A DNA stretch of 64,000 nucleotides, from the NCBI GenBank assembly GCA_024638165.1, contig JAHEKV010000003.1:62001-126000 (forward strand). Reading direction: 5' to 3'. Below, piece by piece: positions 36,678 through 45,386 of this stretch. Positions within the stretch are counted from its first letter, which is position 1, and each line of letters begins with the position of its first letter. The notes beneath the pieces were generated by a model. The model was not told the origin of the DNA. It searched no databases and saw only the letters and a list, made by a program, of their open reading frames with translations. This DNA is from Flavobacteriaceae bacterium (GTDB taxonomy: Bacteria; Bacteroidota; Bacteroidia; Flavobacteriales; Flavobacteriaceae). The position numbers were made by a program, and so were the translations under genes.

Positions 36678-38561
36678 CTATTTAATCAAATCGACACTTC
36701 GCTTAATAAAAGCGCTGAGGTCTGCCCCTTTAAGAACTCCCTTCGATAGCTTAGCCAGGTCAAGTGCTTGACGAATTAGCTTTTCTCGCTTTTTATCGGT
36801 TTTAGTCTCGAGAATCTCACTGGATAAAGGATGGTTGGTATTAATGACCAGGTTATACATGTCTGGCATGTTTTGCCCCATAAAGCCACCGCCTCCGGTC
36901 TTTTGCATATCCTTCATTCTTCTCATAAATTCAGGTTCAGTGAGCATAAAAGGTAGTGCCTCACTACTTAGAGCTTCGGTTTGAATGCTATATCCTGTAT
37001 CCTTTACCACTCCTTCAACTTTTTCTTTTAACGTAGTGATTTGCGTTTCATCTAATTTTGAGATTGATTCTTCTTTTTTCTTGATGAGATTCTCAACGGC
37101 GTCTGAGTCAACTCTGGCGAACGAGATGTTCTCCTTAGAGGTTTCTAATTTTTGAAGTAAATGAGGAACAATTGGGCTGTCTAAAAGTAAAACAGTGTAA
37201 CCTTTCTCCTTTGCAGCTTCAATATAAGCATGTTGTTCTTCTAGATTTGATGCATAAAGAAGAATAAGCTTACCATCTTTATCGGTATGAGCATCTTTAA
37301 TTTTTGCTTCTAACTCCTCATAGGTATAGTGCTCATTGTCAACTGTAGGATATAATGCGAACTTTTCTGCTTTTTCAAAGAATTTCTCTTCAGACAGCAT
37401 CCCATATTCAATGACCACTTTGATGTCGTTCCACTTCTCCTCGAATGACTTACGGTCATCTTTGAAAAGAGAGGTGAGTTTATCGGCAACCTTACGAGTG
37501 ATGTATGAGCTAATTTTCTTAACGGCACCATCTGCTTGAAGGTAAGATCTTGAAACGTTGAGTGGAATATCCGGAGAATCGATAACCCCTCTAAGCATGG
37601 TCAAAAATTCGGGTACAATGCCTTCTACATTATCGGTAACAAAAACTTGGTTTTGGTACAGTTGTATGCGATCCTTTTGAATATTCAGGTCATTCGATAG
37701 TTTTGGGAAATAAAGGATACCGGTTAAATTAAAAGGATAGTCAACATTCAAGTGAATATTGAATAAAGGCTCCTCAAACTGCATTGGATAGAGTTCGCGG
37801 TAGAAATTCTTGTAATCTTCATCATTCAGATCACCAGGCGATTTTGTCCATGCCGGGTTCGGATTATTTACAATGTCATCAACCTCCTTAGTGGGTGCTG
37901 GATCCTCTTCTTTCGCCCCCTCAGGTTTTGGGAGGGTCTCAGTTCGTGTACCCATTTTAATCGGAATAGGCATGAACTTATTATATTTCTCTAATAGACC
38001 TCTGATTTTTCCCTTCTCTAAATATTCCTTAGAATCTTCAGAAATGTGGAGAATAATCTCAGTTCCTCTATCGGTTTTGTCAGCAGGTTCAAGAACAAAT
38101 TCTGGTGATCCATCACAGCTCCAATGAACGGCTGGCGCATCGGTATGACTCTTCGTAATGATTTCTACTTTATGGGCTACCATAAATGCGGAATAGAATC
38201 CAAGACCAAAGTGGCCGATAATACCACTATCCTTAGCGCTATCCTTGTATTTATCTAGAAATTCCTCTGCGCCAGAAAAGGCTACTTCGTTAATGTATTT
38301 TTTAACTTCCTCTTCACTCATACCAATTCCTTGGTCAATGATATGAAGGGTATTTTCTTTTTCATTGATTTTAATCTCGATCTGCGGGTTTCCGTATTCA
38401 ACCGTAGATTCCCCTATGTTGCATAAATGTTGAAGTTTTAAGGTCGCATCTGTTGCATTAGAAACGAGCTCTCGTAAAAATATTTCTTGATCGCTATAAA
38501 GAAATTTCTTGATCAGTGGAAATATATTATCCACAGAAACATTGATTTTACCTTTTTCCAT
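36678..38561 (-). CDS. htpG: Molecular chaperone HtpG (Hsp90)
   Basis: 627-residue Hsp90. The N-terminal GHKL ATPase shows FLRELVSNATDATLKLQ (Asn/Asp ATP site), IIDQGIGMSEEEV and GHFGLGFYSAFMV. The middle domain has the catalytic Arg in LNVSRSYLQ, and a C-terminal dimerisation domain is present. A proline/acid-rich linker (about residues 210-235) joins the N and middle domains, as in other Bacteroidetes HtpG. Monocistronic; no TAnnTTTG box is seen immediately upstream, so a heat-shock sigma factor may be used. Confidence 0.98.
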   Translation of the reverse strand: MEKGKINVSVDNIFPLIKKFLYSDQEIFLRELVSNATDATLKLQHLCNIGESTVEYGNPQIEIKINEKENTLHIIDQGIGMSEEEVKKYINEVAFSGAEEFLDKYKDSAKDSGIIGHFGLGFYSAFMVAHKVEIITKSHTDAPAVHWSCDGSPEFVLEPADKTDRGTEIILHISEDSKEYLEKGKIRGLLEKYNKFMPIPIKMGTRTETLPKPEGAKEEDPAPTKEVDDIVNNPNPAWTKSPGDLNDEDYKNFYRELYPMQFEEPLFNIHLNVDYPFNLTGILYFPKLSNDLNIQKDRIQLYQNQVFVTDNVEGIVPEFLTMLRGVIDSPDIPLNVSRSYLQADGAVKKISSYITRKVADKLTSLFKDDRKSFEEKWNDIKVVIEYGMLSEEKFFEKAEKFALYPTVDNEHYTYEELEAKIKDAHTDKDGKLILLYASNLEEQHAYIEAAKEKGYTVLLLDSPIVPHLLQKLETSKENISFARVDSDAVENLIKKKEESISKLDETQITTLKEKVEGVVKDTGYSIQTEALSSEALPFMLTEPEFMRRMKDMQKTGGGGFMGQNMPDMYNLVINTNHPLSSEILETKTDKKREKLIRQALDLAKLSKGVLKGADLSAFIKRSVDLIK

Positions 38562-38672
38562 ACGTTTTAGTCAAATGATTAATTGAATGATAAAATTCAA
38601 AAAGAGTACCAAGCCTTACTTCAGTGACAAACTGACAGATTTACTGATTTTGAAAATTATGTTTAATTATTT

Positions 38673-38702
38673 TTGGATTTTAATAAACAAAATGTATATT
38701 TG
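38673..38702 (+). promoter_or_regulatory. Consensus promoter of an orphan transcription unit
   Basis: TTG at 38673-38675 (within TTTTGG) and TATATTTG at 38695-38702, 19 bp apart: the best match to the Bacteroidetes housekeeping promoter in this window. It points at a ~105-nt segment ending in a terminator, with no ordinary gene inside. Confidence 0.85.
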
Positions 38703-38706
38703 AAGT

Positions 38707-38811
38707 GTTGTGGAAATTTTGCTATGAAAAAGAAACACAACAGTTTGTTTATTTATTGGTTAGGTTGTTGAAAACGCGTTATCATTTCTACAGATAGCGC
38801 GTTTTCTTTTT
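38707..38811 (+). ncRNA. Candidate small RNA or leader RNA upstream of tetR
   Basis: Predicted transcript from about 38707, ending at an intrinsic terminator (38771-38805: 13-bp stem AAAACGCGTTATC / GATAGCGCGTTTT with one G-U pair, loop 9 nt, then CTTTTT). A 5' hairpin is possible: TGTTGTG (38706-38712) with CACAACA (38736-38742). A 15-codon ORF (38724-38771, MKKKHNSLFIYWLGC) ends at the first base of the terminator stem. It may be a stand-alone sRNA, or an attenuator controlling tetR, which starts 65 nt later. It does not match tmRNA, SRP, 6S or RNase P features I know. Confidence 0.6.
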
Positions 38812-38875
38812 CTCTGACTTTTATCTATTTCATTTTTTGTTCAGGGTTAATTAAATTTGTCTAAACACACTTGCT

Positions 38876-39538
38876 ATGGCTGCCAAATCTAAAGAGATTT
38901 CAAAACAAGAAATCATTTCACATTATATGAATACCTGCTTGGAACATGAAGTGGTTCCTAAGTCAGTCTTCAAATTTTGTTCTCATTTGGGAATTGAAGA
39001 TTCCCAATTCTACAAGCATTTTGGTTCTTTAGAGATCCTTGCCAAAGAGGTTTGGCTGGCTTTTCATGAAAATACCATGAAGGCTCTCGAAGGAGATCAG
39101 CAGTATAAGGGCTATGATCGACGATCGAAATTATTAGCTTATTACTTCTCGTTTTTTGAACTAATTACGCTCAATAGAAGTTATGTATTGTTTAGTTTAA
39201 AAAAGGAGCAAGGGATAAAGGGCCTACAATCGCTTTCTGAGCTTTCCAAACTTAGATCGGCTTTTTTAAAGTTTGCTGCCACACTTATCGAGGAAGGTAA
39301 TGAGGAGAAAAAGTTTTCATTCACCAAGCGTAACACTCAAATTTTCTCAGAGGCCGCATGGGCTCAGTTTTTATTTATCTTAAAATTCAATTTAGAGGAT
39401 GATTCACCGGGCTTTGAAAAAACCGATGTAGCTATTGAGAAATCGATCAATACGGTATTTGACGTTTTTGATCACACTCCTTTAGAAAATGTTATCGATT
39501 TGGGCAAATTCTTGGCTAAGGAGCTGTTTGCTAAATGA
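38876..39538 (+). CDS. TetR family regulator
   Basis: 220 residues. The N-terminal HTH segment (SVFKFCSHLGIEDSQFYKHFGSLE split around about 28-55) is followed by a long helical ligand/dimer domain. It belongs to the TetR subgroup found next to ABC1 kinases in Bacteroidetes; the ligand is unknown. A TAAATTTG box lies at 38852-38859. Its stop overlaps the ABC1 kinase start (ATGA), so the two are coupled. Confidence 0.85.
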   Translation: MAAKSKEISKQEIISHYMNTCLEHEVVPKSVFKFCSHLGIEDSQFYKHFGSLEILAKEVWLAFHENTMKALEGDQQYKGYDRRSKLLAYYFSFFELITLNRSYVLFSLKKEQGIKGLQSLSELSKLRSAFLKFAATLIEEGNEEKKFSFTKRNTQIFSEAAWAQFLFILKFNLEDDSPGFEKTDVAIEKSINTVFDVFDHTPLENVIDLGKFLAKELFAK

Positions 39539-40848
39539 AGACCTTAGATTCAATCCCTACATCCAAACTCGAGCGGGCGAGTAAATTGGTCAAAACTGGA
39601 GTTAAGATTGGGGGCAATTACCTCAAATATTACGGAGAGTCGCTAGTAGGCTCAGAAGAGGCAAAAGATCGTTTAAATGAGAATAATGCTTCGGACATCT
39701 ACGATGGTTTAAAAACGCTAAAGGGAAGTGCTCTAAAAGTAGCTCAGATGCTAAGCATGGAGCGCAACATATTACCTCGGGCGTATGTAGAGCGTTTTTC
39801 GCTTTCTCAGTTCTCAGTTCCGCCGCTTTCTGGTCCCCTAGTAAAGAAAACCTTTAGGAGATACATGAATGCCTTACCTGAGGATATTTTTGATTTTTTC
39901 GATTACAATGCAATCAATGCTGCTTCTATCGGACAGGTGCACAAGGCTAATAAAGACGGTAAGAATTTGGCCGTAAAGATTCAATATCCTGGTGTTGCTG
40001 AGAGTATTTCATCAGATCTAGCCTTGGTAAAGCCTATCGCGCTCAGAATGTTCAATATGGGAGCTCGAGAGTCAGAGAAGTATTTCAAGGAGATTGAAGA
40101 AAAGCTCAAAGAAGAAACCGACTATATACATGAGCTCGATATGAGTGTGTCCATTACTTCAAAGGCGAGTCATATTCCGAATTTGCGATTTCCACATTAC
40201 TATCCAGAATATTCTTCTGAACGAATTTTAACCATGGATTGGATGAACGGAGTGCCCTTAGGAGCTTTCTTTAATGATGAGTTTGATGCTAATGTAGCCC
40301 AAGCTTTGGGACAATCGCTTTGGGATTTTTATATGTTCCAGATTCACGGTCTGAAGGCGGTGCATGCAGATCCACATCCGGGTAATTTTATGGTGAACCA
40401 AAAGGGCGAGCTTATTGTTATTGATTTTGGATGTATTAAAGAAATACCTGATCAGTTTTACACACCTTACTTTGAATTGGCAGATGCCTCTGCCATGGAA
40501 GACCAGGATCTTTTTCTTTCGAAATTATACGAACTTGAAATGTTGGTGCCCTCTGATGGAGCAGAGGAAATAACTTATTTTACCAAGCTCTTTAGAGAAA
40601 TGCTACAGCTCTTCACGGCACCGTTCAATCGGGATCGATTTGATTTCGCTAATCCAGAATTCTGGGATGGAATTGGTAAAATGGCTGAATTTTTCTCTCA
40701 AGATCAAACCATCCGTAAGATGAATTCGAATAGAGGTTCGAAGCATTTTCTTTACATGAATCGCACCTTTTTCGGTCTTTATAATTTGCTTTACGATTTA
40801 AAGGCAGAGGTAGATACCAAGGCTTATCTCAAGTATTTGTCAAATTAA
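39535..40848 (+). CDS. ABC1/AarF/UbiB family atypical kinase
   Basis: 437 residues. The catalytic core is clear: the Ala-rich loop NAASIGQVH, the nucleotide-binding lysine in AVKIQYPGV, ETDYIHELD, VHADPHPGNF (catalytic loop) and IDFGCIKE (DFG). The family's N-terminal KxGQ motif reads KVAQ (LKVAQMLSM). Relatives are needed for ubiquinone/menaquinone or isoprenoid lipid metabolism. The genome context (tetR before, fabH after) points to lipid or quinone metabolism, without proof. Confidence 0.93.
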   Translation: MKTLDSIPTSKLERASKLVKTGVKIGGNYLKYYGESLVGSEEAKDRLNENNASDIYDGLKTLKGSALKVAQMLSMERNILPRAYVERFSLSQFSVPPLSGPLVKKTFRRYMNALPEDIFDFFDYNAINAASIGQVHKANKDGKNLAVKIQYPGVAESISSDLALVKPIALRMFNMGARESEKYFKEIEEKLKEETDYIHELDMSVSITSKASHIPNLRFPHYYPEYSSERILTMDWMNGVPLGAFFNDEFDANVAQALGQSLWDFYMFQIHGLKAVHADPHPGNFMVNQKGELIVIDFGCIKEIPDQFYTPYFELADASAMEDQDLFLSKLYELEMLVPSDGAEEITYFTKLFREMLQLFTAPFNRDRFDFANPEFWDGIGKMAEFFSQDQTIRKMNSNRGSKHFLYMNRTFFGLYNLLYDLKAEVDTKAYLKYLSN

Positions 40849-40877
40849 GCCTAACTTTAAAAGACTAAATTATTCTT

Positions 40878-41885
40878 ATGAACAGCGCTTATATCAAAGG
40901 ATTGGGATACTATGTGCCTGAACAGGTGGTAACCAATGACGATCTTTCAAAAATCATTGAAACCAGTGATGAGTGGATCACTGAAAGAACAGGTATTAAA
41001 GAAAGACGATTTGCCGTTAAAGGTAAAGACACCACCACGTCTATGGGCGTTGAGGCGGCTAAAGTAGCTATTGAGCGCGCTGGAATCGATAAAGATGAAA
41101 TTGACTTTATCATTTTTGCAACCCTTAGTCCTGATTACTATTTCCCAGGCCCGGGTGTTCTTGTACAGCGCGATTTAGGTTTGAAAACAGTAGGAGCTCT
41201 AGATGTAAGAAATCAATGTTCTGGGTTTGTATATGCCATTTCTGTGGCTGATCAATATATCCGTTCAGGGATGTACAAAAATATACTAGTCATTGGGTCT
41301 GAATTACACAGTCAAGGACTAGATATGACTACTCGCGGCCGATCGGTATCTGTTATTTTTGGAGATGGGGCAGGAGCAGCGATTGTTTCAAAAAGCGAAG
41401 ATGAAAATCGTAAAATACTTTCTACCCACTTGCATTCTGAAGGAGCTCATGCCGAGGAATTAGCCTTGATTGCCCCTGGAATGGGTAAGCGATGGGTGAC
41501 AGATATTCTAAAAGACAATGATCCGAACGATGAGTCGTACTTGCCTCATATGAACGGACAATTCGTGTTTAAAAATGCGGTGGTACGTTTTTCAGAGGTC
41601 ATTAAAGAAGGTTTAGCGTACAATGGTTTAACCAGCTCAGATATTGACATGCTTGTTCCGCACCAAGCAAATCTAAGAATAGCCCAATTTATTCAATCCA
41701 AATTCGGTTTGTCGGACGATCAGGTGTACAACAACATTATGCATTATGGTAATACCACGGCGGCATCTATCCCAATTGCCCTAACCGAGGCTTGGGAAAA
41801 AGGTAAAGTAAACGCTGGTGATCTTGTGGTTCTAGCAGCCTTTGGTAGTGGATTTACCTGGGGTAGTGTAATTATGAAGTTCTAG
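40878..41885 (+). CDS. fabH: 3-oxoacyl-ACP synthase III (FabH)
   Basis: 335-residue ketoacyl synthase III with the Cys114/His/Asn triad (NQCSGFVYA; VPHQANLRI; MHYGNTTAAS). Starts fatty-acid synthesis by condensing acyl-CoA with malonyl-ACP; Bacteroidetes FabH often prefers branched primers. It is not beside plsX/fabD, so it may be a second paralogue; the family also includes pigment/lipid-specific enzymes. Its 3' end overlaps the SSS transporter by 14 nt on the opposite strand. Confidence 0.93.
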   Translation: MNSAYIKGLGYYVPEQVVTNDDLSKIIETSDEWITERTGIKERRFAVKGKDTTTSMGVEAAKVAIERAGIDKDEIDFIIFATLSPDYYFPGPGVLVQRDLGLKTVGALDVRNQCSGFVYAISVADQYIRSGMYKNILVIGSELHSQGLDMTTRGRSVSVIFGDGAGAAIVSKSEDENRKILSTHLHSEGAHAEELALIAPGMGKRWVTDILKDNDPNDESYLPHMNGQFVFKNAVVRFSEVIKEGLAYNGLTSSDIDMLVPHQANLRIAQFIQSKFGLSDDQVYNNIMHYGNTTAASIPIALTEAWEKGKVNAGDLVVLAAFGSGFTWGSVIMKF

Positions 41886-43335
41886 ATCGAAATAAGTAAA
41901 GTAGACTGAAGGTTATCATCCCGTTGAGTGGTAATAACTCATATCCTAGTTTATAATTCCCTAAAAAGTCACTGGTCAAATTAGCGGTCAAGGTAATCAG
42001 AATTACCGATGCAATCGTTATCGGGAAAACTCGGTTGCCCTTGATGTGATGTGAGGTGAAAAGTCCGAACGCAAATAATCCCAGTAAGGGGCCGTAGGTG
42101 TATCCAGCCACAGTAAGAAGACTATCAATCACATTTTGGTCTACCCAGTAACTAAATGCGATGATTACCAAGATTAGAAGAATCGCTACCCCTAGATGTA
42201 TCCACTTTCGTTTTTGAATAGTTGCTCTGGAGTTGTCATTCTCTAAATCTAGAAAGTCAAAGCATATGGATGTGGTTAGGGAGGTAAGCGCACTGTCAGC
42301 GCTGCTATACGCGGCAGCTATTAATCCTAAGAAGAAGGAGATAGAAACTAGAATTCCTAAGTTTCCTTTCAGTGCGATTTCTGGAAACAATAAATCGGTT
42401 CTGGTGACACCATTTTGAGTAGGTATACCAATTCCCATGACCTCTGCGTAGGAATAGAGTAGTGCTCCTAAAAATATAAATAGGGTGGTCACTACCACGA
42501 GTACTGTACTGAAAACAAGCATGTTTTTCTGAGCATCTTTCAAATTTCGACAGCTAAGATTTTTTTGCATCATATCTTGATCGAGCCCGGTCATGCTGAT
42601 GGTGATAAACATTCCTCCGATTAGGGATTTGAGAAAGAAATCACTTCTTCCGAAGTCTTCAGTAACCCAAACTTGACTCATACTTTCAAAGGAAGCAGAA
42701 GTTAAATACTGAGAAACGCTGAAATTCAGCTCATCTAAAATGAGATAGATGCTTAGGCCGACACTTAGAAGCATTAAAAAGGTCTGTAAACTATCGGTAA
42801 TTACAATGGTTCGAATCCCACCTCTGAACGTGTAGGCATAAATTAGAGCTACGGATAGAATGACGGTAGCCTCTAGAGGTACTCCAAGCGGTTCAAATAG
42901 ATAGGTGTGCAATACGAGTGCTACCAAATAAAGCCTGAAAGAAGCTCCGATCACCCTTGAAACTAAAAAGTAGAAGGCTCCGACTTTTTGAGTACTTGGG
43001 TTGAATCGTTCACTTAAATAGCTGTAAATAGAGGGTAGGCGAAGTTTGTAATAGATAGGTAGTAGGATGTAGGCTACGACAAGGTATCCGAAAAAATAAC
43101 CGATCACTACTTGAAGGTAGGTGAAGCTCGTTTGACCCACCCAACCCGGAACTGAAATAAAAGTCACTCCCGATAAAGAAGCGCCTACCATACCAAAAGC
43201 AACAAGATACCAAGGTGAATTCGAGTTGGCTTTAAAGAAGGCCTCGTTAGAGTCGCTTTTTCCGGTAACATAGGAGATCACAAATAGTAAACCGAAATAA
43301 GCAATCAGAAGAATAAAAATTTGAGTGGGATTCAT
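41872..43335 (-). CDS. Sodium:solute symporter (SSS family)
   Basis: 487 residues, about 13 transmembrane helices, with FGMVGASLSGVTFISVPGWV (Na+ site region, helix 1-2), RVIGASFRLYLVALVL and AAYSSADSALTSLTTS (second Na+ ligand motif). The family moves sugars, amino acids, sialic acid or iodide with Na+; this type is frequent in marine Bacteroidetes. The substrate cannot be read. It is convergent with and overlaps fabH. Confidence 0.93.
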   Translation of the reverse strand: MNPTQIFILLIAYFGLLFVISYVTGKSDSNEAFFKANSNSPWYLVAFGMVGASLSGVTFISVPGWVGQTSFTYLQVVIGYFFGYLVVAYILLPIYYKLRLPSIYSYLSERFNPSTQKVGAFYFLVSRVIGASFRLYLVALVLHTYLFEPLGVPLEATVILSVALIYAYTFRGGIRTIVITDSLQTFLMLLSVGLSIYLILDELNFSVSQYLTSASFESMSQVWVTEDFGRSDFFLKSLIGGMFITISMTGLDQDMMQKNLSCRNLKDAQKNMLVFSTVLVVVTTLFIFLGALLYSYAEVMGIGIPTQNGVTRTDLLFPEIALKGNLGILVSISFFLGLIAAAYSSADSALTSLTTSICFDFLDLENDNSRATIQKRKWIHLGVAILLILVIIAFSYWVDQNVIDSLLTVAGYTYGPLLGLFAFGLFTSHHIKGNRVFPITIASVILITLTANLTSDFLGNYKLGYELLPLNGMITFSLLYLFRSRTS

Positions 43336-43348
43336 GAGTCGCTTCTAG

Positions 43349-43356
43349 TATTTTTG
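43349..43356 (+). promoter_or_regulatory. recR promoter -7 box, 4 nt before the ATG
   Basis: TATTTTTG followed by AAAA and the recR ATG. If transcription begins 4-7 nt after the box, the mRNA is leaderless. Confidence 0.65.
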
Positions 43357-43360
43357 AAAA

Positions 43361-43975
43361 ATGGAATATGGCTCAAAGTTATTAGAAAATGCGGTGAATG
43401 AAATTTCATTGCTCCCTGGGATTGGAAAACGTTCTGCACTTCGTTTAGCATTACATCTATTAAACAGACCTCAAACACAGACTGAAGACCTTTCTAGAGC
43501 CTTGCTTTCCTTGCGAGAAAATTCTAAAAATTGTAAACATTGCCATACACTATCGGATACCGAAACATGTCAAATATGTGAGGATCCTAGAAGAGATTTA
43601 GGAATCTTGTGCGTGGTTGAAGACATCAGAGACGTACTTGCGATTGAGGGTACTTCTGAATTCAGAGGGAGATATCACGTTCTTGGAGGTAAGATTTCTC
43701 CGATGGATGGAATCGGACCTTCAGACCTTACCATTGATTCTTTGGTTTCACGAGTGAAGACAGAGGGGGTTACTGAGCTTATTTTTGCACTGAGTTCTAC
43801 CATGGAAGGGGATACTACTAACTTTTACATTTACAAGCAATTAGCTGACCTTGATCTGAAGTTTTCTACCATCGCTAGAGGTATAGCAGTTGGAGACGAA
43901 CTTCAATATGCCGACGAAATAACCCTTGGCCGAAGCATTTCTAATCGTATTCCACTCGATTACGATAAAGGATAA
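43361..43975 (+). CDS. recR: Recombination protein RecR
   Basis: 204 residues: an N-terminal HhH ([20 protein letters not shown] area), a Cys4 zinc finger (Cys58, 61, 70, 73 in CKHCHTL and CQIC), a Toprim domain (VVEDIRDV) and the Walker-like C-terminus. Works with RecO/RecF to load RecA at gaps. The start [12 protein letters not shown] is family-typical, which fixes the ATG only 4 nt after the -7 box. E2 follows at 17 nt. Confidence 0.97.
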   Translation: MEYGSKLLENAVNEISLLPGIGKRSALRLALHLLNRPQTQTEDLSRALLSLRENSKNCKHCHTLSDTETCQICEDPRRDLGILCVVEDIRDVLAIEGTSEFRGRYHVLGGKISPMDGIGPSDLTIDSLVSRVKTEGVTELIFALSSTMEGDTTNFYIYKQLADLDLKFSTIARGIAVGDELQYADEITLGRSISNRIPLDYDKG

Positions 43976-43979
43976 TTGC

Positions 43980-43987
43980 TAACTTTG
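43980..43987 (+). promoter_or_regulatory. E2 gene promoter -7 box, 5 nt before the ATG
   Basis: TAACTTTG, then TAGCC, then ATG. Matches TAnnTTTG and would give a leaderless mRNA; it lies between recR and the E2 gene. Confidence 0.6.
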
Positions 43988-43992
43988 TAGCC

Positions 43993-45369
43993 ATGGCGAA
44001 AATTGAGATTCGACTTCCTGAAATGGGTGAAAGCGTGGCTGAGGCTACGATAACTAATTGGATCAAATCGGTCGGTGACCGTGTAGAAGAAGACGAGGTT
44101 ATTGTTGAGGTAGCTACTGATAAAGTTGACTCTGAAGTAGTTAGTGAATATTCTGGTATTTTAGTTCAACAGCGATTTGCTATTGATGAGGTGGCTGAAG
44201 TAGGAGCTGTGATTGCTATCATAGAGACTGAAGGAGGATCAGATTCATCTGTTGAAACCGAATCTACTCCAGTTCAAAATCAGCAAGAGACAGAATCTAC
44301 AAAAGAATCAGAAGAGCCTGCGAGAGAAGAGCCAACCCCTGCAGTTATCGAAGCGGTTGAATCTCCGATAGCGAACCATTTTTCAAAACCCATAGCTACA
44401 TCTGGCTTATTATCTCCCCTTGTTAGAAACATGGCGAAGGAAGAGGGGGTTTCTGACGAAGAGTTAAGTCAGATTCAAGGTACGGGACTCGATGGTAGAG
44501 TTACGAAATATGACATGATCGCTTATCTCGAAAAACGCGGTGGTTCACCATCTGTTTCGGCTGCTCCTTCTGAAGTAGCTGTACCCTTGAAAGAATCTAA
44601 ACCAATGGCATCGAGCGCACCAGTAAAACCGGTATCAATGCCTCCTGCAGTTCCTAGCTCTGGTGATGAGATCATAGAATTGAACCGAATGGCCAAACTT
44701 ACTGCAGATCATATGATTGGTAGTTTGCAGACCTCTGCTCATGTTCAAAGTTTTATCGAAGTGGATATGACTAAGGTTGTTGAATGGAGAGCAGCAGTCA
44801 AAGGTCAATTTGAGCGAACTCATGGTGAAAAGTTAACATTTACTCCAATCTTTTTTGAAGTAGTAGCTAAAGCTTTGAAAGCCTTCCCAATGCTGAATAT
44901 TCAGTTTGATGGGGAAAAAATTATTAAGAAAGCTTCAGTAAATCTTGGAATGGCAACTGCTCTAGAAGACGGTAACTTGATTGTTCCGGTCATTAAAGAC
45001 GCAGATACTTTGAATTTAGTTGGTTTAGCTAAGAAAGTGAATGATTTAGCAGCTAGAGCTCGAAAGAGCGACCTTAAGCCTGATGAAGTGATGCAAGGCA
45101 CTTATACTATTACCAATATCGGTTCTTTTGGTAGTGTTATGGGAACGCCAATTATTCCTCAACCACAAGTAGCCATTTTAGCTATCGGTGCAATTAGAAA
45201 AGTTCCTGCTGTAGTTGATACGGATCAAGGTGAATTCATTGCGATACGTCATAAGATGTTTTTATCTCACTCCTATGATCACCGTGTAGTGAACGGAGCA
45301 CTAGGAGGCCTATTCATCAAACATGTAGCTGATCTCCTCGAAAATTGGTCGATGGATCGAAAAGTATAA
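43993..45369 (+). CDS. 2-oxo acid dehydrogenase E2 acyltransferase
   Basis: 458 residues. Lipoyl domain 1-78 with lipoyl-Lys44 (ATDKVDSE); a Pro/Glu/Ser linker; peripheral subunit-binding domain about 134-177 (SPLVRNMAKEEGV); a second linker; catalytic domain about 215-458 with SYDHRVVNG. It transfers acyl groups to CoA in pyruvate or branched-chain 2-oxo acid dehydrogenase. The branched-chain type is favoured by the single lipoyl domain and by RLPEMGESV near the start. The usual HxxxDG reads HRVVNG: Asp is replaced by Asn434. No E1 or E3 is adjacent. Confidence 0.92.
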   Translation: MAKIEIRLPEMGESVAEATITNWIKSVGDRVEEDEVIVEVATDKVDSEVVSEYSGILVQQRFAIDEVAEVGAVIAIIETEGGSDSSVETESTPVQNQQETESTKESEEPAREEPTPAVIEAVESPIANHFSKPIATSGLLSPLVRNMAKEEGVSDEELSQIQGTGLDGRVTKYDMIAYLEKRGGSPSVSAAPSEVAVPLKESKPMASSAPVKPVSMPPAVPSSGDEIIELNRMAKLTADHMIGSLQTSAHVQSFIEVDMTKVVEWRAAVKGQFERTHGEKLTFTPIFFEVVAKALKAFPMLNIQFDGEKIIKKASVNLGMATALEDGNLIVPVIKDADTLNLVGLAKKVNDLAARARKSDLKPDEVMQGTYTITNIGSFGSVMGTPIIPQPQVAILAIGAIRKVPAVVDTDQGEFIAIRHKMFLSHSYDHRVVNGALGGLFIKHVADLLENWSMDRKV

Positions 45370-45386
45370 TATTAAAAGCTTGCTTC

